Source: JBMDXB01 sp048594975 (lineage in GTDB: Bacteria > Acidobacteriota > Vicinamibacteria > Vicinamibacterales > 2-12-FULL-66-21). From it: 64,000 nt of DNA. Below the pieces are notes generated by a model. It had not been told where the DNA came from. It made no database searches and worked only from the letters and a program-made list of their open reading frames with translations. The position numbers and the translations under genes are program-made. The stretch covers positions 11,839 through 75,838 of the forward strand of contig JBMDXQ010000026.1 in NCBI GenBank assembly GCA_048594975.1. The letters are read 5' to 3'. This document shows positions 53,208-63,254 of the stretch, piece after piece (position 1 is the stretch's first letter; each line of letters starts with the position of its first letter).

Positions 53208-53555
53208 TCACTTCCGTGATAACGAATTCCGGCGTCGTTCGGTTCCTCGGCTGCCGGACCATCGGCGCTCGGCGAAGTCGCGAACGCGCGTCGCGGTCAC
53301 GCGCACGCCCTCGGCGCGGAGGAGTGCCCGCTTCAGCTCGAGGTTGCCGCCGTAGCCGCCGAGCGTACCGCCGGCGGCGATCACACGGTGGCAGGGCACG
53401 TCCCGCGACCGGCATTCTCGCATGATGTTGCCCACAGCGCGGGCCGCGCGCGGCCGGCCCGCCGCCGCGGCTACGTCGCCGTAGGTGCTGACCTGCCCGA
53501 CCGGGATGCGGCGCACCACCGCGAGCACGCGCGACGTGAAGCTGGCGGAACTCAA
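53208..53555 (-). CDS. MGMT-family DNA-binding/alkyltransferase-like protein
   Basis: About 115 residues covering only the C-terminal DNA-binding half of O6-alkylguanine-DNA alkyltransferase: GQVSTYGDVAAAAGRPRAARAVGNIM (helix-turn-helix and arginine finger) and the acceptor motif PCHRV with C55. The N-terminal RNase H-like half is absent, so it is a short MGMT-family protein. Because Cys is retained, alkyl transfer remains possible, unlike ATL proteins that lack it. TTG 53555 is favoured: GGAGG (plus-strand CCTCC, 53563-53567) lies seven bases upstream. A TTG at 53582 would give 124 residues. Confidence 0.85.
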   Translation of the reverse strand: MSSASFTSRVLAVVRRIPVGQVSTYGDVAAAAGRPRAARAVGNIMRECRSRDVPCHRVIAAGGTLGGYGGNLELKRALLRAEGVRVTATRVRDFAERRWSGSRGTERRRNSLSRK

Positions 53556-53602
53556 CGCCCAACCTCCAACGACGACGAACAAATCGTCGCGCGCGCCGGT
53601 GA

Positions 53603-53640
53603 CACGCGCGCGCGCGCGTGCGTTCAGCCCTGAAGGGCTG
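53603..53640. repeat. alternating CG tract followed by a CAGCCCTGAAGGGCTG hairpin
   Basis: Positions 53603-53622 alternate purine and pyrimidine almost purely as CG, a Z-DNA-prone tract. Two bases later CAGCCC-TGAA-GGGCTG (53625-53640) is a perfect 6-bp stem with a tetraloop. Both are between the phosphatase and MGMT-like genes. Confidence 0.7.
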
Positions 53641-53711
53641 CGCTACGGCCGCGAGGCTACAGGATCAGGCAACGCCAGGCGGCCCATCAGGCCCGCCATA
53701 CGCGCGAACGC

Positions 53712-55340
53712 TCAGCGGACGGGCAGCGGCTTGCCGTCGGGTGCGTCGAACCGGATCCCGGCGAGTCCTGCCAGGGTCGGCGCCAGGTCCGCCGGCGTGG
53801 CCGCCGACGTACGAACGCCCGGGCGCACGCCGGCGCCGTGGAAGATCAGCGGGACGCGCTGATCGTAGTCGTAGTGCGTCCCGTGCGTCGTGGCGCTCGA
53901 CGAGAGCAGCCAGAACTCGCGCGGCGCGATGACGATGTCCCCGCTGCGCTCCTCGTGGTAGGAGAGCGCGGCCGCGCGCCTCGCGCGGTCCTTCGACGTT
54001 CGCGCGTCCCGTCCTCTCAGCTCGTCGGCCGTGAATGCCTGCTGCACGCCGGGCAGCGCGTGCAGCGCGGTGAGTACCGCCTCCCGCGCCTTGGGCTCCT
54101 GTTTCAGAAAGTCCGCCACTCCCGCCGCGAGGTAGACGTCCGTGTAGGCGGTGACCACCGCGTACTGGCCCGGGCCGAGGAACGGTTTCAAGGCCTCGTT
54201 GATCGCCGCGAGTACCTGCTTGGCCGCCAGCCGGCCGCCGCCCGACTGCTCCGGCAGCGGCGCGACGCCGTGGTCGGACGAGAAGCCGACGATGTAGTTG
54301 CCGCGGCCGACGGTCGCGTCCAGGTGGTCGAGGAGCCGCCCGATCGTCCGATCGAGACGCAGCACCATGTCCTGCACTTCGTGGCTCGCCGGGCCGAACG
54401 CATGTCCGACCGAATCCAGGTTCGAGAACGACACGCCGAGGAAGTCGATCCCCTTGCCGCGCCCGAGCTGCCAGGCGTCGGCCGCCGCCGCCGCCATCCG
54501 CCCGAGGTACTCGTCGCCGAAGGGGGACGCTTTCCAGCGGTTCGTGAAGCCTGCGTCGGCCTCGTGCGCGGGCGAGAGCGGGTGGGGAAAGACGGCCGCC
54601 CATCCGCTCAGCGGCCGCTCGCCGGCCGCCTGGTCACCGTTCACGTACTTCGACGGGTCGAGCAGACGATCCCACACTTTGTCGGCGTCGGCGGTGAACG
54701 GGTTGGCGGCTACGAACTGCTGGATGGGCGGGGCCGGCTGAGTCGCGTACGCGGTGGAGGTTGCCCACGCCCCACGATCGTCGAACCAGACGACGGCGTC
54801 GCCCTTGCGTCCTGCGAGCGCAATCGCCGAGCGCGGCTTGATCGACATCGTCACGATCCGGCCGTTCGTTCGTTCGCGGATCCGATCGGCAAGGGTGGGA
54901 ACGAGCAGGTATCGGGGGCTCTCGCCGGTGGCCGTGTCCGGCAGGGGCGCGTAGCTGACGATCTTCTCGGACGGGTCGCTGGTGCAGCCCTGGATCCGTC
55001 CCTCACGGCGATCCACCCACTCGTTGAGGATCATGCCGTGCCGGTAGGGGAACGCTCCCGTTCCGATGGTGGCGTGACCGGGGCAGGTCACGGTGCCGAG
55101 GTAGGGGTACGCCGCCTCCTTGAACCACGCCCCCTCGGCCATCAGCCGCTTGAATCCGGCGGTGAACTCCGACGCGTGTCGATCGAGGTAATCCGAGCGC
55201 ATTTGATCCACCACGAGCACGACGACCAGCTTGGGCGTGGTGGTCTGGGCCGCCGCCGGACGACCGCTCTTGGTGGCAAGGGGAAGGAACGCCGCGGCCG
55301 CAACTGCCGCGGCGACACACAGACGAACGAGCATCATCAC
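53712..55340 (-). CDS. alkaline phosphatase family protein (PafA/phosphodiesterase type)
   Basis: 542-residue exported metalloenzyme with signal peptide (about 1-32). The alkaline-phosphatase superfamily metal and nucleophile residues are in place: D45 (VVDQMRSDYL), nucleophile Thr T85 in TVTCPGHATIGTG, D-x-x-x-H (SSDHGVAPL) and the late H (THGTHYDYDQRVPL). This resembles the PafA/phosphonoacetate hydrolase/NPP branch. Substrates would be phosphate mono- or diesters in the periplasm. It overlaps the upstream four-helix protein gene by four bases. Confidence 0.92.
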   Translation of the reverse strand: MMMLVRLCVAAAVAAAAFLPLATKSGRPAAAQTTTPKLVVVLVVDQMRSDYLDRHASEFTAGFKRLMAEGAWFKEAAYPYLGTVTCPGHATIGTGAFPYRHGMILNEWVDRREGRIQGCTSDPSEKIVSYAPLPDTATGESPRYLLVPTLADRIRERTNGRIVTMSIKPRSAIALAGRKGDAVVWFDDRGAWATSTAYATQPAPPIQQFVAANPFTADADKVWDRLLDPSKYVNGDQAAGERPLSGWAAVFPHPLSPAHEADAGFTNRWKASPFGDEYLGRMAAAAADAWQLGRGKGIDFLGVSFSNLDSVGHAFGPASHEVQDMVLRLDRTIGRLLDHLDATVGRGNYIVGFSSDHGVAPLPEQSGGGRLAAKQVLAAINEALKPFLGPGQYAVVTAYTDVYLAAGVADFLKQEPKAREAVLTALHALPGVQQAFTADELRGRDARTSKDRARRAAALSYHEERSGDIVIAPREFWLLSSSATTHGTHYDYDQRVPLIFHGAGVRPGVRTSAATPADLAPTLAGLAGIRFDAPDGKPLPVR

Positions 55341-55786
55341 CGCCTCAGCATGGGAAGGTAGCAGAGCGCGCCAATGCCGACGTCGTAGATGGCGCAGCCG
55401 ATCGAGTACCAGCGCGGCGACACGCCGGGCAGCAATCCCGGCCGGTGCGCCACGTCGAGTATCGCATGGGCGGCGAACGCGAGGGCCAGCAGGGTCAGGG
55501 CCTGGCGCGGCTCGCGCATGATCGCGGTCGCGGCGACGACGAAGAAGCCGACGGCAAAGGCAACGTCGAACCCCACGCCGGCCACGTCCTCGTGCGTCAC
55601 CGCCAGGCCGACGTAGGCGCCGGCCGTGAGCGCGAGGAGCAGCGCCGCCACCTGGCTCAGGCGCAGCTCGGCCACGAGCCGGTCAGGCGCGCCCGTGGGG
55701 ATGCGCGAGGTTCGGACCGCCTGCCACGCGAAGCCGGCGCCGAGCGCCAGGAAGGCGACAGCCACGGTTCGAAGTCCTTCGGTCAT
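55337..55786 (-). CDS. hypothetical four-helix membrane protein
   Basis: 149 residues with about four to five membrane helices (for example VAVAFLALGAGFAWQAV, LSQVAALLLALTAGAYVGLAV, VAFAVGFFVVAATAIM and ALAFAAHAILDVAH). There is no recognised domain; an HxxxD-like pair lies in the third helix region. The ATG at 55786 is adjacent to the HD-GYP stop (55787), and its stop overlaps the phosphatase start. It is thus in a co-transcribed run HEAT, HD-GYP, this protein, phosphatase. Function unknown. Confidence 0.75.
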   Translation of the reverse strand: MTEGLRTVAVAFLALGAGFAWQAVRTSRIPTGAPDRLVAELRLSQVAALLLALTAGAYVGLAVTHEDVAGVGFDVAFAVGFFVVAATAIMREPRQALTLLALAFAAHAILDVAHRPGLLPGVSPRWYSIGCAIYDVGIGALCYLPMLRR

Positions 55787-57154
55787 TCAGGCTGCCAGGT
55801 GCGCGAGCGGATCGATGCCGTAGTCGGCAGGGTCCAGCGGGGCGACCACGCTCTCGGGGGAGGCACTCCCGGGGACCGGTTCCCACAGATTGCGATCGTA
55901 GGGCGCCCGCAGTTGTTCGCCGTCGCGTCCGAACAGCACGCGCACGCGCGGCCGGAACGGATCGGGCGCGTGGACCTTCGTGACCACGGCCACCTCACCC
56001 GTGCTCAGTTTCACGAGGTTGCCGGGCGGGTAGATGCCGAGCAGCTGCACGAATCGTCGCACGAGGTGCGGATCGAACTGCCGGCCGTCCTGGTGTTTCA
56101 GCACGGCGAGCACGCGTTCCGTGGGCAGCGAGCCCTGGTAGGCCCTCTGCGATCGCATCGCGTCGTAGACGTCCGCGATGCTGCACAGCATCGTGCCCAG
56201 GTTGAGCGCGGCCCGCTGCGCCCCTTCCGGGTAGCCGGATCCGTCGAGGCGCAGGTGGTGCTCGAAGGCGACGACCGGGGCCAGGATGGGCATCTCCGGC
56301 GTCCGCCGCAGGATCTCGGCGCCGTCGACGGAGTGACGGCGCATGACCGCGAACTCGGCGGCAGTGAGCTTCTCCGGCTTGTTCAGGATCTCCTTGGGCG
56401 TCCGCACCTTCCCGATGTCGTGCATCATCGCCGACAGGCCGAACTCGCGCAGCAGCCGGCCGTCGATCCCGAGCGCGCGCGCCTGCCCCATGGTCAGGAT
56501 CGACACGTTCACCATGTGGGTGAACGTGTAGTTGTCGTAGCTGCGCATCGCCGTGAGGGCGACCAGCGCGGTACGGTTCTGGGTGACCGCCTCGGCGAGC
56601 CCCTCGACCGCCTGCAGCGCCATCGGCGTAGCCGGCTGCCCCTCGGTCGCAGCGCTCTGCCACACCGTCTCCGCGACGATGACCGCGTTGCTGTACAGCT
56701 GACGGATGGCGGCGATGTCGCCGGCGACGCCGCCCTCGCGCCGGTCCTCGACGATGATCCGTCCCACCCGGACGTGGGGAAACGTCCAGGCGTCCGCCTC
56801 GCCCCTGCCCGCGAGCGCGGCAACCGCGCGCAGAAAGGCGGCCAGCTCCGCGCCGACGATGCCCCGCTCGAACGCGATGCGTTCGATCGCGTGCTCCTTC
56901 AGTCGCTTGATCAGCTCCCCCATGCTGGCGCTGGCCCTGGGCATCGGCGTGTCGGACACCACGAGCTGGTTGCCGACGATGCCCACGACCACCGACGGCA
57001 GGTGGTCGTGCAACGTCTTGAGGGTCGCGAGCAGCGCCTCCGTGTTGCGGCCGACGAGCGGGTGATCCGGCGCGTACAACTGCGTCGCGCGCACGCCGGA
57101 GGCGAAGCGCCTGAGGAGCTCGTCGTAGTGCGTCATCCGCGCGGCGATGTCCAT
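55787..57154 (-). CDS. HD-GYP domain protein with a novel N-terminal domain
   Basis: 455 residues. The C-terminal half (about 195-360) is a complete HD-GYP phosphohydrolase: H245-D246 (MMHDIGK), HH at 299-300 and the GYP at 307-309 within EHHLRLDGSGYPE. It should hydrolyse cyclic di-GMP or a related dinucleotide. The N-terminal about 110 residues (about 8-118, with LYAPDHPLVGRN and VGNQLVVSDT) look like the same domain found at the N terminus of the HEAT-repeat protein just upstream. A short beta region follows the HD-GYP domain. Gap to the HEAT gene is 16 bp. With the GGDEF gene at 41 kb it may balance cyclic di-GMP. Confidence 0.9.
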   Translation of the reverse strand: MDIAARMTHYDELLRRFASGVRATQLYAPDHPLVGRNTEALLATLKTLHDHLPSVVVGIVGNQLVVSDTPMPRASASMGELIKRLKEHAIERIAFERGIVGAELAAFLRAVAALAGRGEADAWTFPHVRVGRIIVEDRREGGVAGDIAAIRQLYSNAVIVAETVWQSAATEGQPATPMALQAVEGLAEAVTQNRTALVALTAMRSYDNYTFTHMVNVSILTMGQARALGIDGRLLREFGLSAMMHDIGKVRTPKEILNKPEKLTAAEFAVMRRHSVDGAEILRRTPEMPILAPVVAFEHHLRLDGSGYPEGAQRAALNLGTMLCSIADVYDAMRSQRAYQGSLPTERVLAVLKHQDGRQFDPHLVRRFVQLLGIYPPGNLVKLSTGEVAVVTKVHAPDPFRPRVRVLFGRDGEQLRAPYDRNLWEPVPGSASPESVVAPLDPADYGIDPLAHLAA

Positions 57155-57170
57155 GTGCGTGATCCCCGTC

Positions 57171-59387
57171 CTACTGTCCCGTCAGCTGCTCGAGCGCGGA
57201 CCGTGCCGCCGCACGCACGCCGCGGCCGCCGCGGCGCGTGGCTTCGCGAAGCGCGTCGACCGCCTCCGCCGTCCCGATTCGGCGCAGGGCAGCGGCGGCG
57301 CGGGCGCGAGCCCGCCGCGTACGCCCCCGAGCCCACCACGAGCCCTCGTACAGCGGCCCCTTCAGGGCGTCCACCGCGTCGGGACCGCCGAGCACGCCGA
57401 GCGCTTCCATCGCTCCCAGCCGCACCTGCTGCAGTGCCGGTCGATCGGCATGGCGCACGAGATAGCAGAAAACCGGGACTGCGCGTGCGTCGCGGACCGC
57501 GAACAGCTCGGCGATCAAAGTGTCGCGCGATCGTCCCGTCGCGCTCGACAGCGCGCCGAGCAGGATCGCGGAGGCCTCGTCGCTGCCGTTGAGGACGAGT
57601 GCCTGGACAGCCTCGCGCTGCACCAGCGGCTCGGCGTCGGCGAGCAGCGGGACCAGCTGCTGGAGGTCCTCGGCCCCGCCGAACTCGCGGAGGAGGTAGG
57701 CCGCCGTGCGCCGCACCTCCCAGTTCGGCGCGTACATCAGCTGCTGCACCGCTTCCCGGCCGCGCGCGCCGAACCCGATCAGGATGTCGCGCAGCCGCCG
57801 CCGCGACCGCGCGTCCTGCTCCGCCGAGAGGACACCGGCGAGCGGCGCGATGATCGGCGTGCCGACGGCGTGACAGAGCCGGGCGAAGCGCTCGTAGTCC
57901 TCGTCGCTGGCGCTGCGCAGGTGCGGCGCGACCTGCTTCAGCATCGCCCCCTGGCCGAGCCGCTCGAGCACCGACGCGGCGTGCGGCTGACGCCCCGGGG
58001 CCTTTTTCGCCTGTACCACGATCCCCTCGGCCAGCTGCCAGGCCTGTTCGAACAGCCCGACGCGGACGAGGTCGTCGGCGCGTCCCCCCACCGTCTCGGC
58101 GATGTCGCGCCACCGCAGCGGATCGGTCTCGATCGTCAGCAGGTCGAGCAGCAGCTGGTGATCGAGCTCGCGCAGCGCCGTGTCGCTCACCGTCCCCACC
58201 CACGCGGCGACGCGCTCCGGCGGATCGTCGCTGGTGCGCTCCACCTCCACCGGGTTGGTGCGGGCGCTCGACAGCTCGCGCGCGTACTCGTCCGACACGT
58301 AGGAGGCGTCGGTATAGGAGACCATCATCCGCTCGACCCGCTCCCACAGCTGCTCGAAGTTCTCCTCCTGGCCGAGCGGCGAGGCGGCGACCTCCATCTG
58401 CGCGAGGTCGAGGAGCTGCCGGCGGCGATCGATTTCCGGCACGAGCGCCTGGAAGGCGTGCGCGAGCCGTTCGGTGGCTCCGCCTTCGGCGATGACGTTG
58501 CCGGCGACGAAGTGGGCGACCGACTGGTCGGTGATGTTCTCGACCACGGCGGTGACGACGTTGACGCCGCCGGCGACCGCTTCCGGGCGGTCGCGCGTGG
58601 CCAGGAAGCTGGTCATGCCCCCGGCCGAGAGCCGGCCGGCCGCCTGGCTCAACTGCTGGAGCACGGGCCCGAGCTGCTCGGGGTTGCTGCGTGCCACGTG
58701 CTCGGCGATGCCGCGCAGCAGCGTGAGGAAGGCGGCAGTGCGCAGGTCGAATGCCCCTTCGCCCGCTTCCTGCTCGAGCCGCTGCATCAGCTCGTTGAGT
58801 TTCTCCGGGTCCCTGGTGATCTCGACGAGCAGCTTCATCATCGCGTCGTCGAGCAGCAGCTGCGGGCCGGCGAGCGCGGCGGCGATGATCCGGTCGAGCG
58901 CGGCGGCGTAGCCCTCCTTGTCGCGCAGCACCTCGGCGTAGTCGATCTCCTGCAGCTCGATGCTCGGACCGCCCGCCGCCGCCCAGAGCCGGGAGATGCC
59001 CCCGTCGGCGCGTACGTCTTCCGGCGAACGCGCGAGCAGCAGGAAGAGCGTGCGCCACGACCCGACATCGGCGCCGGCGTTGATGGTGATCCCGCCGATC
59101 TGGTGGCGGTAGAGGACGTCGGCGAGGTCGCGGATCGCCGGATCGGGACGGACCGCCGCCGCGCCGCGAACGAGCAGCGTGTCGGCCTGCACCTGCAGTT
59201 GAAAGGATCCGGGCTGCGTCACGCGCGCGCTGAGCTCCGCCACGCGGCCGAGCGAGCTCGCCGTCGCCGGATGGTTGCCGGGATAGAGCGAGACGGCGCG
59301 CGCCGCTGCCTTGCAGGTGCGCGCGAATTCCGTCAGCGTGGCCGAGGACTCCGGATCGAGCACCGGACGCGTGGCGGCCTCGGTCAT
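57171..59387 (-). CDS. HEAT-repeat protein
   Basis: About 738 residues. An N-terminal domain (about 15-115) parallels the start of the HD-GYP protein (LYPGNHPATASS versus LYAPDHPLVGRN; a LLVRG versus LVVSD strand; and a repeated FLLLA helix). A long helical middle follows, then alpha-helical HEAT units toward the C terminus (about 540-738), for example APNWEVRRTAAYLLREFG and LVQREAVQALVLNG. No catalytic motif, so it is probably a protein-protein scaffold. ATG 59387 is chosen because the alternative ATG 59528 precedes the predicted transcription start. It is co-transcribed with the HD-GYP gene. Confidence 0.75.
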   Translation of the reverse strand: MTEAATRPVLDPESSATLTEFARTCKAAARAVSLYPGNHPATASSLGRVAELSARVTQPGSFQLQVQADTLLVRGAAAVRPDPAIRDLADVLYRHQIGGITINAGADVGSWRTLFLLLARSPEDVRADGGISRLWAAAGGPSIELQEIDYAEVLRDKEGYAAALDRIIAAALAGPQLLLDDAMMKLLVEITRDPEKLNELMQRLEQEAGEGAFDLRTAAFLTLLRGIAEHVARSNPEQLGPVLQQLSQAAGRLSAGGMTSFLATRDRPEAVAGGVNVVTAVVENITDQSVAHFVAGNVIAEGGATERLAHAFQALVPEIDRRRQLLDLAQMEVAASPLGQEENFEQLWERVERMMVSYTDASYVSDEYARELSSARTNPVEVERTSDDPPERVAAWVGTVSDTALRELDHQLLLDLLTIETDPLRWRDIAETVGGRADDLVRVGLFEQAWQLAEGIVVQAKKAPGRQPHAASVLERLGQGAMLKQVAPHLRSASDEDYERFARLCHAVGTPIIAPLAGVLSAEQDARSRRRLRDILIGFGARGREAVQQLMYAPNWEVRRTAAYLLREFGGAEDLQQLVPLLADAEPLVQREAVQALVLNGSDEASAILLGALSSATGRSRDTLIAELFAVRDARAVPVFCYLVRHADRPALQQVRLGAMEALGVLGGPDAVDALKGPLYEGSWWARGRTRRARARAAAALRRIGTAEAVDALREATRRGGRGVRAAARSALEQLTGQ

Positions 59388-59530
59388 GGCGAGACGCGGA
59401 CGCGCGGCTGCCGCCCGTGTCCGGACCGTTCGGCCGGCCGCGTTCCCGGCGGGCGCGCTGCCGCCGGCACACGCCGGGCCGGGCTCGGGTGGGCGCGGAG
59501 GGTCCCGGGCATTTTGAACGATTCTCATCT

Positions 59531-59558
59531 ATAGTATTGACCGGATTTAGCTCACCAA
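59531..59558 (-). promoter_or_regulatory. sigma-70-type promoter for the HEAT/HD-GYP operon
   Basis: On the minus strand TTGGTG (plus 59553-59558) and TACTAT (plus 59531-59536) are 16 bp apart. Initiation near 59524 would give about 137 nt of leader before ATG 59387. It is divergent from the thymidine phosphorylase gene, whose own promoter is not evident. Confidence 0.45.
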
Positions 59559-59734
59559 GACAAGGTGTTTAGGCCGCCAATGGCTGCACGCCACGGCTCG
59601 CGGGTGCAGGTGCGCGGCGCCGCCAGGCGTCGCCCGCGCTGCACCGCCATTCCTCCGCCGCCCGACTGCCGGCGGCGGTTCGGCACCCTGCGGCAGCCTG
59701 CGCCTGCCGCCGCCCGCCTCTGCGTCTGGTCGTA

Positions 59735-61042
<1,308 letters not shown>

Positions 61043-61057
61043 TAAGAGACCTGGCTC

Positions 61058-62422
61058 ATGGCTGACGCCGTCCCCGCCCGCCCGGATCCCCGGCCCGCGT
61101 CGGATCGCATGCTCCGGGTCGGGGCGGCGGCGGTTGCCGTCGGCCTGGCGGTCGTGGCGTTCCCGCTGCGCGGCGCGCTCAGCCCGCGAGTCCAGGCGGT
61201 CCTCGGGATCGTCGCGTTCGTGGCGATCGTGGCGGCGTTCTCGACGAACCTGCGCGCCGTCAACTGGCGCACCGTCGGCTTCGGGATGGCGCTGCAGATC
61301 GGGCTGGCGCTGTTCATCCTCAAGTTCGAGGTGGCTGGCGTCCGTCCGGGCTACGAGCTGTTCAGCCGCATCGCCGACGTCGTCAAGCGTTTTCTCGAGT
61401 TCACCAATGCCGGATCGCAGTTCGTCTTCCGCGTGCTCGCCAACCCCGAGGCGATGGACAAGGTCTTCGGCCCGGGCAATGGCTTCGTCTTCGCCTTCAC
61501 GGCGCTCCCGACGATCATCTTCGTGTCGTCGTTCTTCACCGTCCTCTACTATTTCGGCATCCTGCAGTTCGTCGTCCGGCTGTTCGCGCGCGCGATGATG
61601 TTCTTCATGCGGACGAGCGGCGCGGAGACACTGTCGGCGGCGGCCAACGTCTTCATGGGACAGACCGAGGCGCCGATCATCGTCAAGCCGTACGTGCCGT
61701 CGATGACGCAGTCGGAGCTGCTCGCGCTGATGGTGGGCGGACTCGCCACCATCTCGGGCGGCGTGATGGCCGTGTACATCGCGCTCGGTGCCGACCCGGT
61801 GGCGATCCTGACGACGAGCGTCATGGCGGCGCCGTGTGGCCTCTACCTGTCGAAGATCATCTACCCCGAGACGGAGGAGCCGGCGACCCGGGGCGAGGTG
61901 AAGATCGTGGTCGAGCGCCAGCACGCCAACGCGATTGACGCGGCATCGGCCGGCGCCTCCGACGGGACGGTTCTGGCGATCAACGTCGCGGCCATGCTCA
62001 TCGCATTTCTCGCGTTCATCGCCATGTTCGACTACGTCCTGTCGCTCATCAGCCCGGGCCTGACGCTGTCGCGGATCTTCGCGTGGGTGTTCTCGCCGGT
62101 CGTCATCCTGATGGGCGTGCCGGCTCAGGACGCCGGCCCGATGGGTGACCTGCTGGGCACGAAGCTCGTGGGCAACGAGTTTCTGGCCTACGTCAAGCTG
62201 ACGGGAGAGTACAAGGGCGTCATCAGCGAGCGGTCGTACATCCTGGCCACCTACGCGCTCACCGGCTTTGCGAACTTCGCTTCGATCGGGATCCAGCTCG
62301 GCGGGATTGGCGGCATGGCCCCGACCCGCCGCGGCGACCTGGCACGGCACGGCATGCGCGCGCTGCTCGCGGGATTCCTGGCGACGATGATCAACGCGTG
62401 CATCGCGGCCGCACTGCTGTAG
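61058..62422 (+). CDS. concentrative nucleoside transporter (NupC/CNT)
   Basis: 454-residue inner-membrane nucleoside symporter with about eight to ten helices and two re-entrant segments. The CNT signature GQTEAPIIVKPYVPSMTQSELLALMVGGLATISGG lies at about 205-235, and KLVGNEFLAYVKL and TGFANFASIGIQLGG near the C terminus complete the substrate and sodium region. It sits in the run deoA - transporter - purine phosphorylase - cytidine deaminase, so it most likely feeds nucleosides to them. Ion coupling (Na+ or H+) is not predictable by eye. Confidence 0.95.
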   Translation: MADAVPARPDPRPASDRMLRVGAAAVAVGLAVVAFPLRGALSPRVQAVLGIVAFVAIVAAFSTNLRAVNWRTVGFGMALQIGLALFILKFEVAGVRPGYELFSRIADVVKRFLEFTNAGSQFVFRVLANPEAMDKVFGPGNGFVFAFTALPTIIFVSSFFTVLYYFGILQFVVRLFARAMMFFMRTSGAETLSAAANVFMGQTEAPIIVKPYVPSMTQSELLALMVGGLATISGGVMAVYIALGADPVAILTTSVMAAPCGLYLSKIIYPETEEPATRGEVKIVVERQHANAIDAASAGASDGTVLAINVAAMLIAFLAFIAMFDYVLSLISPGLTLSRIFAWVFSPVVILMGVPAQDAGPMGDLLGTKLVGNEFLAYVKLTGEYKGVISERSYILATYALTGFANFASIGIQLGGIGGMAPTRRGDLARHGMRALLAGFLATMINACIAAALL

Positions 62423-62432
62423 GCCACTCGCC

Positions 62433-63254
62433 GTGGACGAGTACAGCAGAATCGAGGAAGCGGCGGCTGACATTCGCGCCCGCACCGGCAGCGCCGCGCC
62501 GGCCGCGGCGGTCGTGCTCGGTTCGGGCCTCGGGGAGTTCACCGCGTCGCTGCGCGACGCGGTGGCGTGCGCCTATGCAGAGATCCCGCACTGGCCGGCC
62601 GCGACGGTGGTCGGCCATGCCGGGACGCTGGTGGTCGGCACGATCCGGGGAAAGCGCGTCGCCGCGCTGAGCGGCCGCGCCCACTTCTACGAAGGACATG
62701 ATCTCCGGACCGTCACCTTCCCGACCCGGGTGCTCGGCCGGCTGGGTGTCCCGGTGGTGGTTCTCACGAACGCCGCCGGCGGCATCAACCGCTCGTTCGA
62801 GCCGGGGACGTTGATGCTGATCGAGGACCACCTGAACCTGATCGGCTCCAACCCGCTGATCGGCCCGAACGACGGCCGCCTCGGCCCGCGCTTCCCCGAC
62901 ATGACCGAGGTGTACTCGCGCCGGCTGCGGGCGCTGGCGGCCGAGGCGGCGCAGGCGGCAGGCGTGCCGCTGGCGCGCGGCGTCTACGCGGCCGTGCACG
63001 GGCCGAGCTACGAAACGCCGGCGGAGATCCGCTACCTTCGCACCATCGGGGCCGACGCGGTGGGCATGTCCACCGTTCCCGAGGCCATCGTGGCCAGGCA
63101 CATGGGCCTCGAGGTCCTCGGGCTGTCGTGCATCACCAACCCGGCGGCCGGCGTGGTGCCGCAGCCGCTCGTGCACGACGAGGTGATGGCGGTGGCGCGC
63201 CGCGTCCGCGCGCAGTTCTGCGCGCTGCTGGAGGAGATCGTTGCGCGACTCTAG
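62433..63254 (+). CDS. purine nucleoside phosphorylase
   Basis: 273-residue PNP of the trimeric class. Visible are the GSGLGEFTASL phosphate loop, the HAGTLVVGTIRGKRVAALSGRAHFYEGHD segment, the TNAAGGINRSF stretch, GPSYETPAEIRYLRTIGADAVGMSTVPEAIVARHMGLEVLG and the SCITNPAAG motif with its Asn near the base site. It converts inosine and guanosine (or deoxy forms) to base and sugar-1-phosphate. GTG start, 10 bp after the CNT stop. The next gene begins before its stop. Confidence 0.95.
   Translation: MDEYSRIEEAAADIRARTGSAAPAAAVVLGSGLGEFTASLRDAVACAYAEIPHWPAATVVGHAGTLVVGTIRGKRVAALSGRAHFYEGHDLRTVTFPTRVLGRLGVPVVVLTNAAGGINRSFEPGTLMLIEDHLNLIGSNPLIGPNDGRLGPRFPDMTEVYSRRLRALAAEAAQAAGVPLARGVYAAVHGPSYETPAEIRYLRTIGADAVGMSTVPEAIVARHMGLEVLGLSCITNPAAGVVPQPLVHDEVMAVARRVRAQFCALLEEIVARL
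63230..63236 (+). promoter_or_regulatory. ribosome binding site deciding a TTG start
   Basis: GGAGGAG ends four bases before TTG 63241, inside the phosphorylase gene. It supports translation of the Arg-rich extension of the deaminase from that TTG. Confidence 0.6.

Noticed and set aside
59387..59528. 47-residue N-terminal extension of the HEAT protein
   Set aside because: Low-complexity Pro/Arg/Ala sequence without a Shine-Dalgarno, beginning before the predicted transcription start.
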